Shown here piece by piece: positions 23,711 through 32,097 of a stretch of 64,000 nucleotides of DNA. The position numbers were made by a program, and so were the translations under genes. Position 1 is the stretch's first letter. Each line of letters begins with the position of its first letter. The notes under the pieces were generated by a model that was not told the DNA's origin, made no database searches, and saw only the letters and a list, made by a program, of their open reading frames with translations. This DNA is from a virus, in IMG/VR virus record IMGVR_UViG_3300024259_000016, positions 1 to 64,000 of that record. One strand, 5' to 3'.

Positions 23711-23778
23711 GGGTACCCCTTGCTAAAGGTTGAGTGGTGGATGGTCACATCAGGCAGACCCGGCACGTTGTTTTCCCG

Positions 23779-24819
23779 CTACTGATCTCGGAAGTTCCAT
23801 CCCAACTTATTTGATAGAAACTCCCGACGCTTGTTTTTTCCCCCAGGTGAGGCATCGGGACGCCAGCTCCCTTGTAGTTTAGCCCCCAAACCCATAGCTG
23901 CCGTTACCTCATAAAGTCCTAATTTATCCATACCGTAATGGTATTGTGATGGATGTGTCTGTTCCAGAATCTGGAAACGACCCCCGGACCCACAAGGTTT
24001 TTCGAGGTGGGCTCCGAAGCAGCACCACATGCATCCAGTTCTTCTCACCCCCATTTCCCCTTCATAGCAATCTGCTATCTGCAGCCGCTCTCGCCGAATA
24101 TAATTCCAGATGTCTTGTTCAGTCCAGAAGGATAGAGGTCGGCCGACGGGGCCACCACGAACTGTCCCTTCATACATGTTGCAACCAAAACGAACCATCG
24201 AAGATCGTCGGGCTCGGGAATCTCCAACCATTGTCCCGACCATGGGGCGGAGATTTCCGAGCTTCTTCTGTGCCCGTTGCATAGGTTCAACCTTGAGTAT
24301 GTAGCAACACTTTTCACTAACCTTAAATGGGGCGGATGCCAATCCCCAGAACTTGCGAGGGACACCGTATTGTTTGGCTCTCCCCTCGGCCAGGGGTTTG
24401 CCACCATTGAGAATTACTTTCGCCCGTTCGGTTCGTCCAGCAATCCAGTGTCTACTGGCATAACGGATCTTCTCGGCATGTTGTTTACTCACAACAGGAT
24501 ACCCTTCATCAATGAGAACACGACGGAATGGTTTCGAGGGACGAACGGTAAAGATGTTGTCAGTCTGCTCGACTTGTCTCACCACCTCAGGGAACTCAAC
24601 TCCGGTATCCCCGAAGATGCCCAACACACTCGGGTACGTCTTTCGGACAATATCCAGCAAAACCGTGGAGTCTTTTCCCCCACTGTACGAAACGCAGATT
24701 TTGTCCCCCCAATGCCTATGCCACAACCAGATTCGTTCCATGGTGGCTGCAACCTTTTGTGACAAAGGGAGATCAATCATCTCTTTGAGCAGCCACCGAC
24801 GATCATCCTCGCGACTCAT
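23779..24819 (-). CDS. PAPS/APS reductase-like protein (N-type ATP pyrophosphatase fold)
   Basis: 346 aa. PP-loop SGGKDS (46-51) after a beta strand ICVSY; LGIFGDTGVEFPE (strand 2) and the family's C-terminal cysteines: CC at 171-172 with Lys and Pro following (CCYILKVEP), and CMWC at 263-266. The CC...CxxC pattern is that of 4Fe-4S APS reductases and DndC-like ATPases. Family activities are reduction of adenylylated sulfate or sulfur transfer to DNA/RNA. Phage copies may serve nucleic-acid thiolation, but no dndA/D/E partner is nearby. Confidence 0.8.
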   Translation of the reverse strand: MSREDDRRWLLKEMIDLPLSQKVAATMERIWLWHRHWGDKICVSYSGGKDSTVLLDIVRKTYPSVLGIFGDTGVEFPEVVRQVEQTDNIFTVRPSKPFRRVLIDEGYPVVSKQHAEKIRYASRHWIAGRTERAKVILNGGKPLAEGRAKQYGVPRKFWGLASAPFKVSEKCCYILKVEPMQRAQKKLGNLRPMVGTMVGDSRARRSSMVRFGCNMYEGTVRGGPVGRPLSFWTEQDIWNYIRRERLQIADCYEGEMGVRRTGCMWCCFGAHLEKPCGSGGRFQILEQTHPSQYHYGMDKLGLYEVTAAMGLGAKLQGSWRPDASPGGKNKRREFLSNKLGWNFRDQ

Positions 24820-25044
24820 CTACTTAGACCTACCAACAGGCTGCAGCGCAACCACCCGGCCCTGACTCATCGATACCTCCACCCGATTCAAAGCCCCAAA
24901 CATAGGTCCATCAGGATCCACGGGCTGGTAGGACAAGAACTCCAAGGCCCGATTCAGGACGGCTTCAACAGCATCCATGTCGGCACCCTCCGGCACAGAC
25001 ACCTCCAAGTTGATCGTCGCCAGGTACTCATCTCGAAGTTCCAT
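24820..25044 (-). CDS. Hypothetical small protein preceding the PAPS-reductase-like gene
   Basis: 74 aa, stop directly abuts the next ATG. Beta-alpha pattern: YLATINLEVSVPEGADMDAVEAVLNRALEFL, then NRVEVSMSQGRVVAL. Resembles a small ferredoxin-like fold by pattern only. Confidence 0.6.
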   Translation of the reverse strand: MELRDEYLATINLEVSVPEGADMDAVEAVLNRALEFLSYQPVDPDGPMFGALNRVEVSMSQGRVVALQPVGRSK

Positions 25045-25047
25045 CAG

Positions 25048-25494
25048 CTACTCCTCCTCGAATCCAATCAACAAGATAGACAACACGCTCCGCCCCATCG
25101 CGGACAAGGTATCCCCGTCGAGTAACCCCATGTGCAGGAGCTTCGTCTGGGTCCCTATAGAAGGCTGGCTTAGGTGTGTCGGCCGATGCCACCACAGCAC
25201 AGCCTTACGCTGAGCATCCGTCAGATTCCAGGCTACCCGACCCTCTTTGTTGTAGTTCAAGAGCCAGCACCCCTCCCCAGCTCTACTAACCTGAATCCCA
25301 ATAGTCTCCAGCTGCCGAAGCATGTCAGGCAACTTCATCTTTACCTGGACATCCTCTCTGAACCGGGGATGTAGCTCGAGGATAGGTTGGTTGCCCCCCT
25401 TCATAGGATTACCCCGGACAACAAACACCCCCGAGTCAGCAAGCCCCAACTTCTTCAGGATGAACCGTAGCTTCCCAGCAGTAAGTTCTTTCAT
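25048..25494 (-). CDS. Hypothetical protein
   Basis: 148 aa. Basic N-terminal helix (KELTAGKLRFILKKLGLADSG), central beta segment and C-terminal helix. Starts in a TGATG overlap with the preceding gene. No motif recognised. Confidence 0.6.
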   Translation of the reverse strand: MKELTAGKLRFILKKLGLADSGVFVVRGNPMKGGNQPILELHPRFREDVQVKMKLPDMLRQLETIGIQVSRAGEGCWLLNYNKEGRVAWNLTDAQRKAVLWWHRPTHLSQPSIGTQTKLLHMGLLDGDTLSAMGRSVLSILLIGFEEE

Positions 25495-25691
25495 CAGCGC
25501 ATCAACCTATACGTCCGGATCTTGTCGGTCAGTTCCCCAAGAGGGACATCCGGAGCCTGCCCAACGGAGCCGGCCGCGGCAGCCACAAATAATGCTGTCT
25601 CGATCATAGTAGCAATCAACAATCTCCATACATACACCAGGTCCTTGACCCGATCGATCTCTGCGACCTTCAACCTAAAATCTCTATCCAC
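25494..25691 (-). CDS. Hypothetical small protein with hydrophobic helix
   Basis: 65 aa; VWRLLIATMIETALFVAAAAG may be a membrane helix or an amphipathic core helix. Overlaps the upstream gene by 8 nt and the downstream one by 1 nt. Confidence 0.55.
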   Translation of the reverse strand: MDRDFRLKVAEIDRVKDLVYVWRLLIATMIETALFVAAAAGSVGQAPDVPLGELTDKIRTYRLMR

Positions 25692-25959
25692 GATTCAGTT
25701 TCTCCAAGAACTCCAACCCGCAGGCTGCAGTGGCTTCAGTGATTCCTACCCTTGTGGTAGCCAAATGGAGTCCATCAGGAAACTCTGGACATACAGGTAC
25801 CGAGATTTCGCACCTCCAGGTCTTGTCTTCTCCATCAGCAGACCCCCCGAGGATCCTCACACACCCCCCATACTGAATCCGGATCTGATTCAGAACATCT
25901 TCCCCCACGGGCATGACTGTATCTACTTCTCTAGGGATAGGTGGTCTTTCCCTAACCAT
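25684..25959 (-). CDS. Hypothetical small protein
   Basis: 91 aa, beta-rich middle (CVRILGG, WRCEISVPVC) then a helix (GITEATAACGLEFLEKLNRG). Overlaps both neighbours by 8 nt. No family recognised. Confidence 0.55.
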   Translation of the reverse strand: MVRERPPIPREVDTVMPVGEDVLNQIRIQYGGCVRILGGSADGEDKTWRCEISVPVCPEFPDGLHLATTRVGITEATAACGLEFLEKLNRG

Positions 25960-26278
25960 CCTGGTTCTCTCTTTCCAGGAGTCTCAGACCTGCAGCTGTA
26001 GGCCTAAACAGGCGGCCATCTGGAGTGCCACGTTCCAGATTCCCTGCAGCTTCGGCGGCCATTGCCTCCTCAAAGAGCCATGCAGCATCACAGATGATTC
26101 CTCTCAGGCAGTGACGCACAATGCCCGAGTAGTCTCGATCCCTCTTTCGGGGGTGGTCGAAACAGATGTAAGAACCGTTGGCACGTTGGCGCATGTAACC
26201 TTGAATAGCCTCGTTGTGATACCTCTCCCCACAGATATCACAATCTTCGCGGCGACTGTTGCTATCGTCGAGGTCCAT
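25952..26278 (-). CDS. Hypothetical zinc-binding protein
   Basis: 108 aa. CDICGERYHNE and YICFDHPRKR supply a plausible Cys/His zinc site in the first half; a helical C-terminal half follows. Start overlaps the upstream stop (TAATG). Confidence 0.6.
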   Translation of the reverse strand: MDLDDSNSRREDCDICGERYHNEAIQGYMRQRANGSYICFDHPRKRDRDYSGIVRHCLRGIICDAAWLFEEAMAAEAAGNLERGTPDGRLFRPTAAGLRLLERENQDG

Positions 26279-26976
26279 TATTTGCTACCGTCGTCCGTGG
26301 CCACCCTCCAGGTCTTGAAGCCGGCCTTAACCATCCGGCGGGCAAGTTCATCCCCACCAGCACCACGCCCGATCAGGTCGACGAACTGCTTCGGGCTGAC
26401 CGTCAGGATGGTCGAAGGCGCTTCGGCCTCTCGGCCAGCGATGACCTGGATGTCAGGCCGATCAGCATCCAGCCCCACCTCGTAGGTGTCCTCATCCAGG
26501 AAGTGCTTCTGGAACCAGTCGGCCAGGTCGCCGTTCAACACCACCTTCTTCGGCTCGGCAGGACTCCCCTTGCCCTTGACTGCATTGAACAAAAAGCCCT
26601 TGTGCTCTTCGGAGTCGGACACCTGAGCCAGCAGCTTCTCATCCTTGATGGCCTTGAAGTTCCCCTCAGCCGAGTGCGCCGGCACAGTCACCGTCACCGC
26701 CCGCAACACACCCGTCTCGGCCACCCCGCCGAGCAACTTGATCTTGCTCGACTTGAACCCCAAGAAGTCGGCCAGCGTGAGATCCTTGAAGGCCCCCTGA
26801 CGAACCCCGTCGAGCACCTTCCACACCCGCTCCTGCACCTGCTCCAGCTTCACCCCCTCCACCATCTGGGCCTCAGCCACTTCCCCCTCAGCCTCGATGA
26901 GGTCGTCCACCGCTGCGGCCACATCCCCATCCTTAATTGAGAGAAGTTGTTTACGCCGATCGATTAAATGCTCCAT
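26278..26976 (-). CDS. Conserved-looking hypothetical protein with its own strong ribosome site
   Basis: 232 aa from ATG 26976, preceded by AGGAGGAGG. N-terminal helical region (LIDRRKQLLSIKDGDVAAAVDDLIEAEGEVAEAQ), then two mixed alpha/beta modules. The same frame is open upstream into an HNH nuclease, so the protein can also be made as a fusion. The strong internal ribosome site argues that this was an independent operon gene before the HNH gene arrived. Confidence 0.65.
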   Translation of the reverse strand: MEHLIDRRKQLLSIKDGDVAAAVDDLIEAEGEVAEAQMVEGVKLEQVQERVWKVLDGVRQGAFKDLTLADFLGFKSSKIKLLGGVAETGVLRAVTVTVPAHSAEGNFKAIKDEKLLAQVSDSEEHKGFLFNAVKGKGSPAEPKKVVLNGDLADWFQKHFLDEDTYEVGLDADRPDIQVIAGREAEAPSTILTVSPKQFVDLIGRGAGGDELARRMVKAGFKTWRVATDDGSK

Positions 26977-27852
26977 TTTTATTCCTCCTCCTTTTGCAGT
27001 TGTTTGCCAGTCTGGCCAGAAAACCTGACCGTTCCGATTAGGATAAGCTCTCCGTTCTGGACCTCCGTTGAGGAGGAGATCTTCCTGATGAGTTTTTCCA
27101 TGTATGAAGTTCTCAAGAGTAGGCCTCTTCAGTCCGTGCTTCTCGCACATCTCCTGTTTGTAATCGGAAAACACCCACCAGTCTCTTCTCGGGACACTGG
27201 GGCCAAGAAGCCCTCTCTCTTGGATAGGAGCACAGCCCGCCCGGATCTCTCTGACAACACCCAAAGGTATGCCTGATTTTCTTCCCCCCCTCCCATCCTC
27301 CGCCATTTGCTTCGAGTTCGCCTGGTAGGTCCCTAAATAAAGATGGCTGGGTCGACAACACTTTCTGTTGTTGCATAAGTGACATACAAGGAATTTTGGT
27401 CTGACTGGTCCATAAGAAAGAACCCAGACCATTCGGGATGCAGCAGTGGCTAGACTCTGAGATTTTCCAGCTTGGCTCCCGGGATAACGGACACCTACTG
27501 TAAAGCTCCCATACCCTTGCCTCTGGATAAGACTTCCCGTCCATTCCCAGCAAGAGGTGTCTATCCGTTCTGAGTGGGGCTCTCGCTCCGTACATGATAC
27601 TCGACTCCAGAGGCGGTTCTCTAGCCGGTATGGGAAGAGGAGATGTTCACGAAGATTGGCTACCCCCTCTTCCGATTCCAGTACGGACTGCCGCACTTGG
27701 CGCATCGTACGGGTGTCTCCGGTTTCCGTGGGAACCATGAGTGGCCGCACCGCTCGCATGTGCATGAGGGCAGTACGATCTGCTCGCCTGGCTTCGGATT
27801 CTGATGGGATGACTTTTTGGACTTGTCCGCTTTCATCTTTGATTTTCTCCAT
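26278..27852 (-). CDS. HNH endonuclease reading in frame into the downstream gene
   Basis: 524 codons; residues 1-292 are the nuclease, the rest is the 26278-26976 protein. Nuclease core: CWEWTGSLIQRQGYGSF, then SRMVWVLSYG, VCHLCNNRKCCRPSHLYLGT (His-Asn-His type, HNH_3-like with Cys pairs), then NSKQMAEDGR. N-terminal ~75 aa (VLESEEGVANLREHLLFPYRLENRLW) are shared with the paralogue at 28609. No stop separates nuclease and host gene. The putative promoter has -35 TTGACA at 27884-27889. Likely a freestanding homing nuclease that inserted into the operon. Confidence 0.75.
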   Translation of the reverse strand: MEKIKDESGQVQKVIPSESEARRADRTALMHMRAVRPLMVPTETGDTRTMRQVRQSVLESEEGVANLREHLLFPYRLENRLWSRVSCTEREPHSERIDTSCWEWTGSLIQRQGYGSFTVGVRYPGSQAGKSQSLATAASRMVWVLSYGPVRPKFLVCHLCNNRKCCRPSHLYLGTYQANSKQMAEDGRGGRKSGIPLGVVREIRAGCAPIQERGLLGPSVPRRDWWVFSDYKQEMCEKHGLKRPTLENFIHGKTHQEDLLLNGGPERRAYPNRNGQVFWPDWQTTAKGGGIKMEHLIDRRKQLLSIKDGDVAAAVDDLIEAEGEVAEAQMVEGVKLEQVQERVWKVLDGVRQGAFKDLTLADFLGFKSSKIKLLGGVAETGVLRAVTVTVPAHSAEGNFKAIKDEKLLAQVSDSEEHKGFLFNAVKGKGSPAEPKKVVLNGDLADWFQKHFLDEDTYEVGLDADRPDIQVIAGREAEAPSTILTVSPKQFVDLIGRGAGGDELARRMVKAGFKTWRVATDDGSK

Positions 27853-27857
27853 GCACC

Positions 27858-27889
27858 CTACTGTGCAGTAGACTGTAACAGTTTGTCAA
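27858..27889 (-). promoter_or_regulatory. Promoter with dyad for the first HNH gene
   Basis: Minus strand: TTGACA (27884-27889) and a CTACTG-TG-CAGTAG dyad (27858-27871) covering the spacer end and -10 position. ATG 27852 lies 37 nt from the 5' end of the -35 box, so little or no leader is expected. Confidence 0.4.
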
Positions 27890-27901
27890 TTCAATTTCCC
27901 T

Positions 27902-28609
27902 TTAGTGGCGAAGGAATGCCACCCGCAACGGTAGGTCAGTCCCCTCACTCTTGACCAAGGAATTCATATGGAAACACCTCCTGCAACCATGGCACCCCCG
28001 CTCGGGGGGGACGTTCCGTTGGTTCGGTACATGCAGGATCTGCTTGAGGCAGTTGTTCATCTCATCCCCGACACCAGGTGTCACTCCGCAGATGTCGGCG
28101 CACAGAGGCCACCCTACCTTCTCCCAAGGGTCTCCAGTCTCAGCATCAGTCGACGCCCAGATCCACAGGCCTCCGTCCCCTATCTCGACAGCCTCCACCC
28201 AGGCATCTATCCACTTCCGGCCCAGGCGCCAGGTCCTCGAGTAGGCATAGCAAACTAGGTCAACCCCAAAGTCTTCCCTTATTGCCCGAATAGCTAATGC
28301 CAAAGCGAGGAGATACTCTATACAGAAGAAATCTCCCGAGGAGTGTATTCGCACAGGTCCAGCTCCAGCCATAAGGAGCTCCCTGGTCAGACGTCGTGCC
28401 AACCCGTCAGTTCCTCCCGCATCAAGTTCTTCCTGGAGTTCCCTCAAGTTCCTGACGTGCGCTTTCCTAACGTGCTCGTAGCGAAAATTCCCTTTGCAAC
28501 CATAACAAATGGATCTACAAGACTCCGTCGAGCCGGGGCAAGAAAGGATAGCAGGGAGGTTCAGGGTCCAGATCCCACCAAGTGACTTATTGATCGTAAG
28601 AAGGCTCAT
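27902..28609 (-). CDS. Phage gp88-family protein
   Basis: 235 aa. The N-terminal signature LTINKSLGGIWTLNLPAILS, CPGSTESCRSICYGCKG and RKAHVRNL matches the gp88 family of mycobacteriophages and other phages (N-S-K-L-G...W-N-L-P...C-P-G-A-T...C...C-Y). More Cys pairs follow (CADICG; CHGCRRCFHMN). The abundance of Cys suggests metal or Fe-S binding; the family's biochemical function is not established. The start overlaps the stop of the second HNH gene (TAATG). Confidence 0.8.
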   Translation of the reverse strand: MSLLTINKSLGGIWTLNLPAILSCPGSTESCRSICYGCKGNFRYEHVRKAHVRNLRELQEELDAGGTDGLARRLTRELLMAGAGPVRIHSSGDFFCIEYLLALALAIRAIREDFGVDLVCYAYSRTWRLGRKWIDAWVEAVEIGDGGLWIWASTDAETGDPWEKVGWPLCADICGVTPGVGDEMNNCLKQILHVPNQRNVPPERGCHGCRRCFHMNSLVKSEGTDLPLRVAFLRH

Positions 28610-29418
28610 TATCTGGTCTTCTTCCGAACAGGCCAGCCAATTGCCCCATACCGACCTGGGTATGCACTACGGCTAGGGGGCCCACCGGCCACCAGGTCAT
28701 GCTGATAGGTGTTACCCCTGATGATATTGGTGACAGACATCCTTGATGCCCCCGTCTCCTGCATGACTTGCAGAATTAATTCTAACTCTGGGCTAGATCG
28801 TAAAGGTGCTCCGGGGCCAAGGAGACCCCTTTTGTAGAGACCATCTGCTCTCTTTCGGATGTTTCGTACCTGGGCACGACTGAACAGGTACCGAGCTTCA
28901 AACATCGGGAATCTTCCGTCCCTTACTGCATGCAGATTATTCACCCTGGCGGAACCGGCATAGATGTGGCTTGGACGGACACAGGGTTTGTTGTTGCATT
29001 CATGGCAGATGAAAAGCCCTTTTGGGATGGGGCCAAAAGATAGCGCCCAAGACATCCTATGAGCCAATACAGACTTAACCTTCGTCAGTGAAAAGTGGCC
29101 GTAGCCCGTTGCCATCAGTGCACCTGTCCAATGCCAACAACCCCCTTTACTCCGCTGAGGTTGCACCCTGGCCCAGAAACGAACCTCGAGTCTGTAGGGA
29201 TGGAGGAGGTGTTCTCGGATGGCATCTAACCCCTCTTCCGATTCCAGTACGGGCTTTTGCATTTTGCGCAGCGCAGAGGGACTCCCTCTTTCCTGGGGTG
29301 CCAACGGTGGCCGCACACTTTGCATGTGAACGATGGCAGCTTGATCTGCGGCTTCCGCTTCGTTTTTGGTTGGCCTGACTTCTTCGATTTGTCCGCTTCC
29401 ATTTGCTTTCCTTATCAT
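28609..29418 (-). CDS. HNH endonuclease, paralogue of the 27-kb copy
   Basis: 269 aa from ATG 29418 (a GTG at 29445 is in frame, but lies within the promoter dyads). CWHWTGALMATGYGHFSL, LAHRMSWALSFG, ICHECNNKPCVRPSHIYAG (HNH core), NNLHAVRDGRF. Shares the N-terminal block VLESEEGLDAIREHLLHPYR and the C-terminal LVAGGPPSRSAYPGR with the other HNH gene, so one arose from the other by duplication or both came from the same element. Unlike its paralogue it has its own stop. Confidence 0.8.
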   Translation of the reverse strand: MIRKANGSGQIEEVRPTKNEAEAADQAAIVHMQSVRPPLAPQERGSPSALRKMQKPVLESEEGLDAIREHLLHPYRLEVRFWARVQPQRSKGGCWHWTGALMATGYGHFSLTKVKSVLAHRMSWALSFGPIPKGLFICHECNNKPCVRPSHIYAGSARVNNLHAVRDGRFPMFEARYLFSRAQVRNIRKRADGLYKRGLLGPGAPLRSSPELELILQVMQETGASRMSVTNIIRGNTYQHDLVAGGPPSRSAYPGRYGAIGWPVRKKTR

Positions 29419-29420
29419 TC

Positions 29421-29453
29421 CTCTGGTGTACACCAGAGTGTACACTCTGTCAA
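29421..29453 (-). promoter_or_regulatory. Promoter with two overlapping perfect palindromes
   Basis: Minus strand: TTGACA (29448-29453), 17-nt spacer, TACACC (29425-29430). Two overlapping palindromes: CTCTGGTGTACACCAGAG (29421-29438) and CAGAGTGTACACTCTG (29434-29449). ATG 29418 falls 35 nt from the -35 box, at the expected start of transcription. Likely tightly repressed and leaderless. Confidence 0.55.
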
Positions 29454-29458
29454 GAGGT

Positions 29459-29680
29459 TTATGCCCCTGGTTCCCATCTGTTGCACGTCCTCCCCAAGCT
29501 CGGCAGAGTCCAGAACAATTTGCCCGGGGGTGGATTGAACCCTGAGCAGTTGAGGGTGTACGCCTCGGGATGAATAGGATGAGGGTGAGGGGGTTGGGTG
29601 GTCAAACGACAGGTCCCACAACACCGCAAGCTCTTCCACCCCTTCGGGGGGCGGTAGGGTTGATCCTGGCCCTGGCTCAT
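29459..29680 (-). CDS. Hypothetical small Cys-rich protein
   Basis: 73 aa. CCGTCRLTTQP, YTLNCSGFNPPPG and RTCNRWEP give five Cys in a zinc-binding-like arrangement; Pro-rich centre. 3 nt after the preceding gene. Resembles small phage 'C..C...C...W-E-P' proteins of unknown function. Confidence 0.55.
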   Translation of the reverse strand: MSQGQDQPYRPPKGWKSLRCCGTCRLTTQPPHPHPIHPEAYTLNCSGFNPPPGKLFWTLPSLGRTCNRWEPGA

Positions 29681-29683
29681 AAT

Positions 29684-30037
29684 TCACCCCCGAGGGACAG
29701 GCCCCAACACCCGCTCGAGCACAGCAAACCCGCACGCCAGAGGATCTTCCCCTCCGGTCCTCTGCATCTCAGCAACGATCATGTCCTCGAGGCACAGCTC
29801 ACCCGTTCCGATCTGACCGAGCAACCGACGGTACTCAAGTCCCTGACAGGCCGCCTCAAAGGAAGCCCCCACCGTCCTCAGGTAGGTCCCTATGTCCAGT
29901 CCCCCGGTTCGTGCCACCATCGCAGTAGCAGTCCCACCAACGGTCACAGCTTCTTGCGGAGAAAGGTCAAGGGCATCCCCCCGCAACAGGTTCGTCAGCA
30001 CATTGATCGCCACTCCAATTCTTTCCTCATCGGTCAT
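29684..30037 (-). CDS. Hypothetical helical protein
   Basis: 117 aa from ATG 30037 (TGATG overlap). Long helices: RIGVAINVLTNLLRGDALDLS, QEAVTVGGTATAMVARTGG, EDMIVAEMQRTGGEDPLACG. No motif recognised. Confidence 0.6.
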   Translation of the reverse strand: MTDEERIGVAINVLTNLLRGDALDLSPQEAVTVGGTATAMVARTGGLDIGTYLRTVGASFEAACQGLEYRRLLGQIGTGELCLEDMIVAEMQRTGGEDPLACGFAVLERVLGPVPRG

Positions 30038-30189
30038 CAAGACTCCATCAGCTCCTCGGCGATCACAGCGACCGCCTCCTCGGGATTCAATTCCCCCCGC
30101 CAGCTACGACAGGCATGCAGAATGTTGCACCCAACCAGCAACTGTTCGGGTCGAACAACCAACTTCACCACGATCCTCACATAGAACAT
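30037..30189 (-). CDS. Hypothetical small protein
   Basis: 50 aa from ATG 30189, which overlaps the upstream stop (TAATG) and has GAGGGG upstream. MFYVRIVVKLVVRPEQLLVG is a beta-strand segment; a helix ends the protein (NPEEAVAVIAEELMES). Confidence 0.55.
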   Translation of the reverse strand: MFYVRIVVKLVVRPEQLLVGCNILHACRSWRGELNPEEAVAVIAEELMES

Positions 30190-31184
30190 TAAACATCCCC
30201 TCTCAAGGTGAGGCTGGACAATGGGATGGAACACTCCGTCCGAAGATCCTCGTTGCCTGGATTGCAAGGCAGCACGATCCCCACGGGCACACGACCCACC
30301 TCAGAACTCGGGCTCATCACCACCAACCGATCAGACATCCCCCCGGCCGGTGCCCACAATTCGAAGCCGAATGCCTCGAGTGCCAGACACACAGGTAGAG
30401 CAATCCAATTCCATCCAACCCGCAAGAAGACCTCAGTCCCCCTCAACTCCGATGCTCCTATCTCCTTGCGAAGACGGGCTGCACCTATCCCCCGACCATC
30501 GGTACCTACAACCTCGAGACTCATGGACTGACGGTCCCACCAACCAACATCATCTGCCAGGTCGTCAACCCCTTTTCTTACCTGCAGTTCACAGCTGGCT
30601 GGCCTCGGGACGTCATCCTCCCATCCCAGATCAAACAGACAGCGAGTTACCAATCCGCCGCCCACTATGACTCTCCACTGTCGTACTAACCAGCCCGACT
30701 TCGGCAACAGAGCATCGGCGAGAGTCCCGCTTGCAAACATCCCCTCCCGTTCGATGTCGCCTACCAAGCCCCCATCTTGACGTGACCAGAGCCAGTCCAC
30801 AGGAGTATCGCCTTCCTCCCCAACGGACCGAGGCATTCCCGCCATCTTACAAGCCACCCCCATCAACCGGGCCATCCTCCGATGTGGCTTGTACCCCAGT
30901 AGAGTCTTGTCCTGATTGTGCACCCCGATTCCACGCAGGCTCGGATGCCACAGGGCCCACCAGTTACTTACCAGCACAGGCCATGGTGCCCACTCGCATA
31001 CTCCATATCCTAACTTGGACAGCTGACCCCCAACACCACCCCCCTCCAGCAATGCCTCCGGTCGGTACACCTTGACACCCGGCCCCAAGTCTCCACGGCC
31101 GTATCCTGACCCATGAAATGGATTGATTGTAGGAGTGATTGTGGGAATGGCTTTGCCATCCCCACACGAGTTAGATTTATTCAT
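30189..31184 (-). CDS. Hypothetical protein
   Basis: 331 aa from ATG 31184 (AAGGAG 10 nt upstream; overlaps the preceding gene by 8 nt). Trp-rich and mixed alpha/beta (WAPWPVLVSNWWALWHPSLRG; RQWRVIVGGGLVTRCLFDLGW). No catalytic motif recognised. The operon context links it with the PAPS-reductase-like gene rather than with virion genes. Confidence 0.6.
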   Translation of the reverse strand: MNKSNSCGDGKAIPTITPTINPFHGSGYGRGDLGPGVKVYRPEALLEGGGVGGQLSKLGYGVCEWAPWPVLVSNWWALWHPSLRGIGVHNQDKTLLGYKPHRRMARLMGVACKMAGMPRSVGEEGDTPVDWLWSRQDGGLVGDIEREGMFASGTLADALLPKSGWLVRQWRVIVGGGLVTRCLFDLGWEDDVPRPASCELQVRKGVDDLADDVGWWDRQSMSLEVVGTDGRGIGAARLRKEIGASELRGTEVFLRVGWNWIALPVCLALEAFGFELWAPAGGMSDRLVVMSPSSEVGRVPVGIVLPCNPGNEDLRTECSIPLSSLTLRGDV

Positions 31185-31623
31185 CGTCAGAATTCTCCTT
31201 GATACGTAACCCAAGCCCCTTGGCGCTTACCGCATACCCCCCAACCGAGAAGGTGCATAATCCTGGAAGAGAGATTTGTTCAGTTCGGATTACAGAGTAA
31301 ACGGGAGGTGCTGCCCGCCTTGCGAAAGGCAGCAGTCCGACCAAACGGTCCATCAGGGATCCCCCAAACTCCGCTCTGGCGTCCACCAAATGGGTGATTG
31401 ATACAAGAGTGCCCTGGGCTGTTGCATAACGGTAGTGCTTCCTTGACGACGCCACGTACTCCCCGGGTCCACTACGAGGGTAGAAGCTCACCGACACAGG
31501 CATCGCGGCGCGCAAAGGCACCTCAGCCGCACAAAAGAAGCTCTTCGCAGCCCGAACGAACCCCATAGCAGCAGGGGCGGCCCCCCTCAACGCAGCAGCC
31601 ATCTCCCGATCCAACCTGTTCAT
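31177..31623 (-). CDS. Hypothetical protein
   Basis: 148 aa. Ala-rich helical N-terminus (AALRGAAPAAMGFVRAAKSFFCAAEVPLRAA), then a beta-rich C-terminal part. Starts in an ATGA overlap. No family recognised. Confidence 0.6.
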   Translation of the reverse strand: MNRLDREMAAALRGAAPAAMGFVRAAKSFFCAAEVPLRAAMPVSVSFYPRSGPGEYVASSRKHYRYATAQGTLVSITHLVDARAEFGGSLMDRLVGLLPFARRAAPPVYSVIRTEQISLPGLCTFSVGGYAVSAKGLGLRIKENSDDE

Positions 31624-32072
31624 CTCTTCGGCCCACCCTCTTTCCCCTTAGGGACAGGCAGCAGATCAGAGTCAGGAGTTGGCAGGGGGAAAGGATACTG
31701 AGCAGTTACTTCACTTGCCGCCATCTTCCCCACCATCAGATCGATCAGCGCGCAGGTGATAGTGCCACGGACTTTCATGTCATCCAGATACTGGACCCAT
31801 GGTTTGCCTTGGATCAATTTCCGCATAACATCTTGGACGTCCATCCCTACCTTGGTTATTACCCCTTCAGCAGAAGTCAATCCGATGACTGCAACGAATG
31901 CGTCCAGGCAGGCCTCGAGCACATGAATATTGTAGATCCACTTAGGATCAGTCGCTGACCACTTCCCAATCAGCTCACGAAGGCAGTTAACATTTGAATC
32001 CTGTAGTTCGTACCAACCCTTCGAGTACAAGATAATGTGCTGGGACAAAGTTCCCCTATCAGGATTACTCAT
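31620..32072 (-). CDS. Hypothetical protein, first gene of the 32-23.7 kb operon
   Basis: 150 aa; GGAGGG upstream of ATG 32072. Helical (NVNCLRELIGKWSATDPKWIYNIHVLEACLDAFVAVIG), Pro-rich C-terminus. Transcribed from the promoter-operator at 32098-32126. Confidence 0.6.
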   Translation of the reverse strand: MSNPDRGTLSQHIILYSKGWYELQDSNVNCLRELIGKWSATDPKWIYNIHVLEACLDAFVAVIGLTSAEGVITKVGMDVQDVMRKLIQGKPWVQYLDDMKVRGTITCALIDLMVGKMAASEVTAQYPFPLPTPDSDLLPVPKGKEGGPKR

Positions 32073-32097
32073 CGCAGTGGTTCCCTCCGGAGATCAG

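Noticed and set aside
23779-24819. A complete Dnd phosphorothioation system
   Set aside because: The PP-loop protein resembles DndC in part, but no cysteine desulfurase or DndB/D/E genes are nearby.
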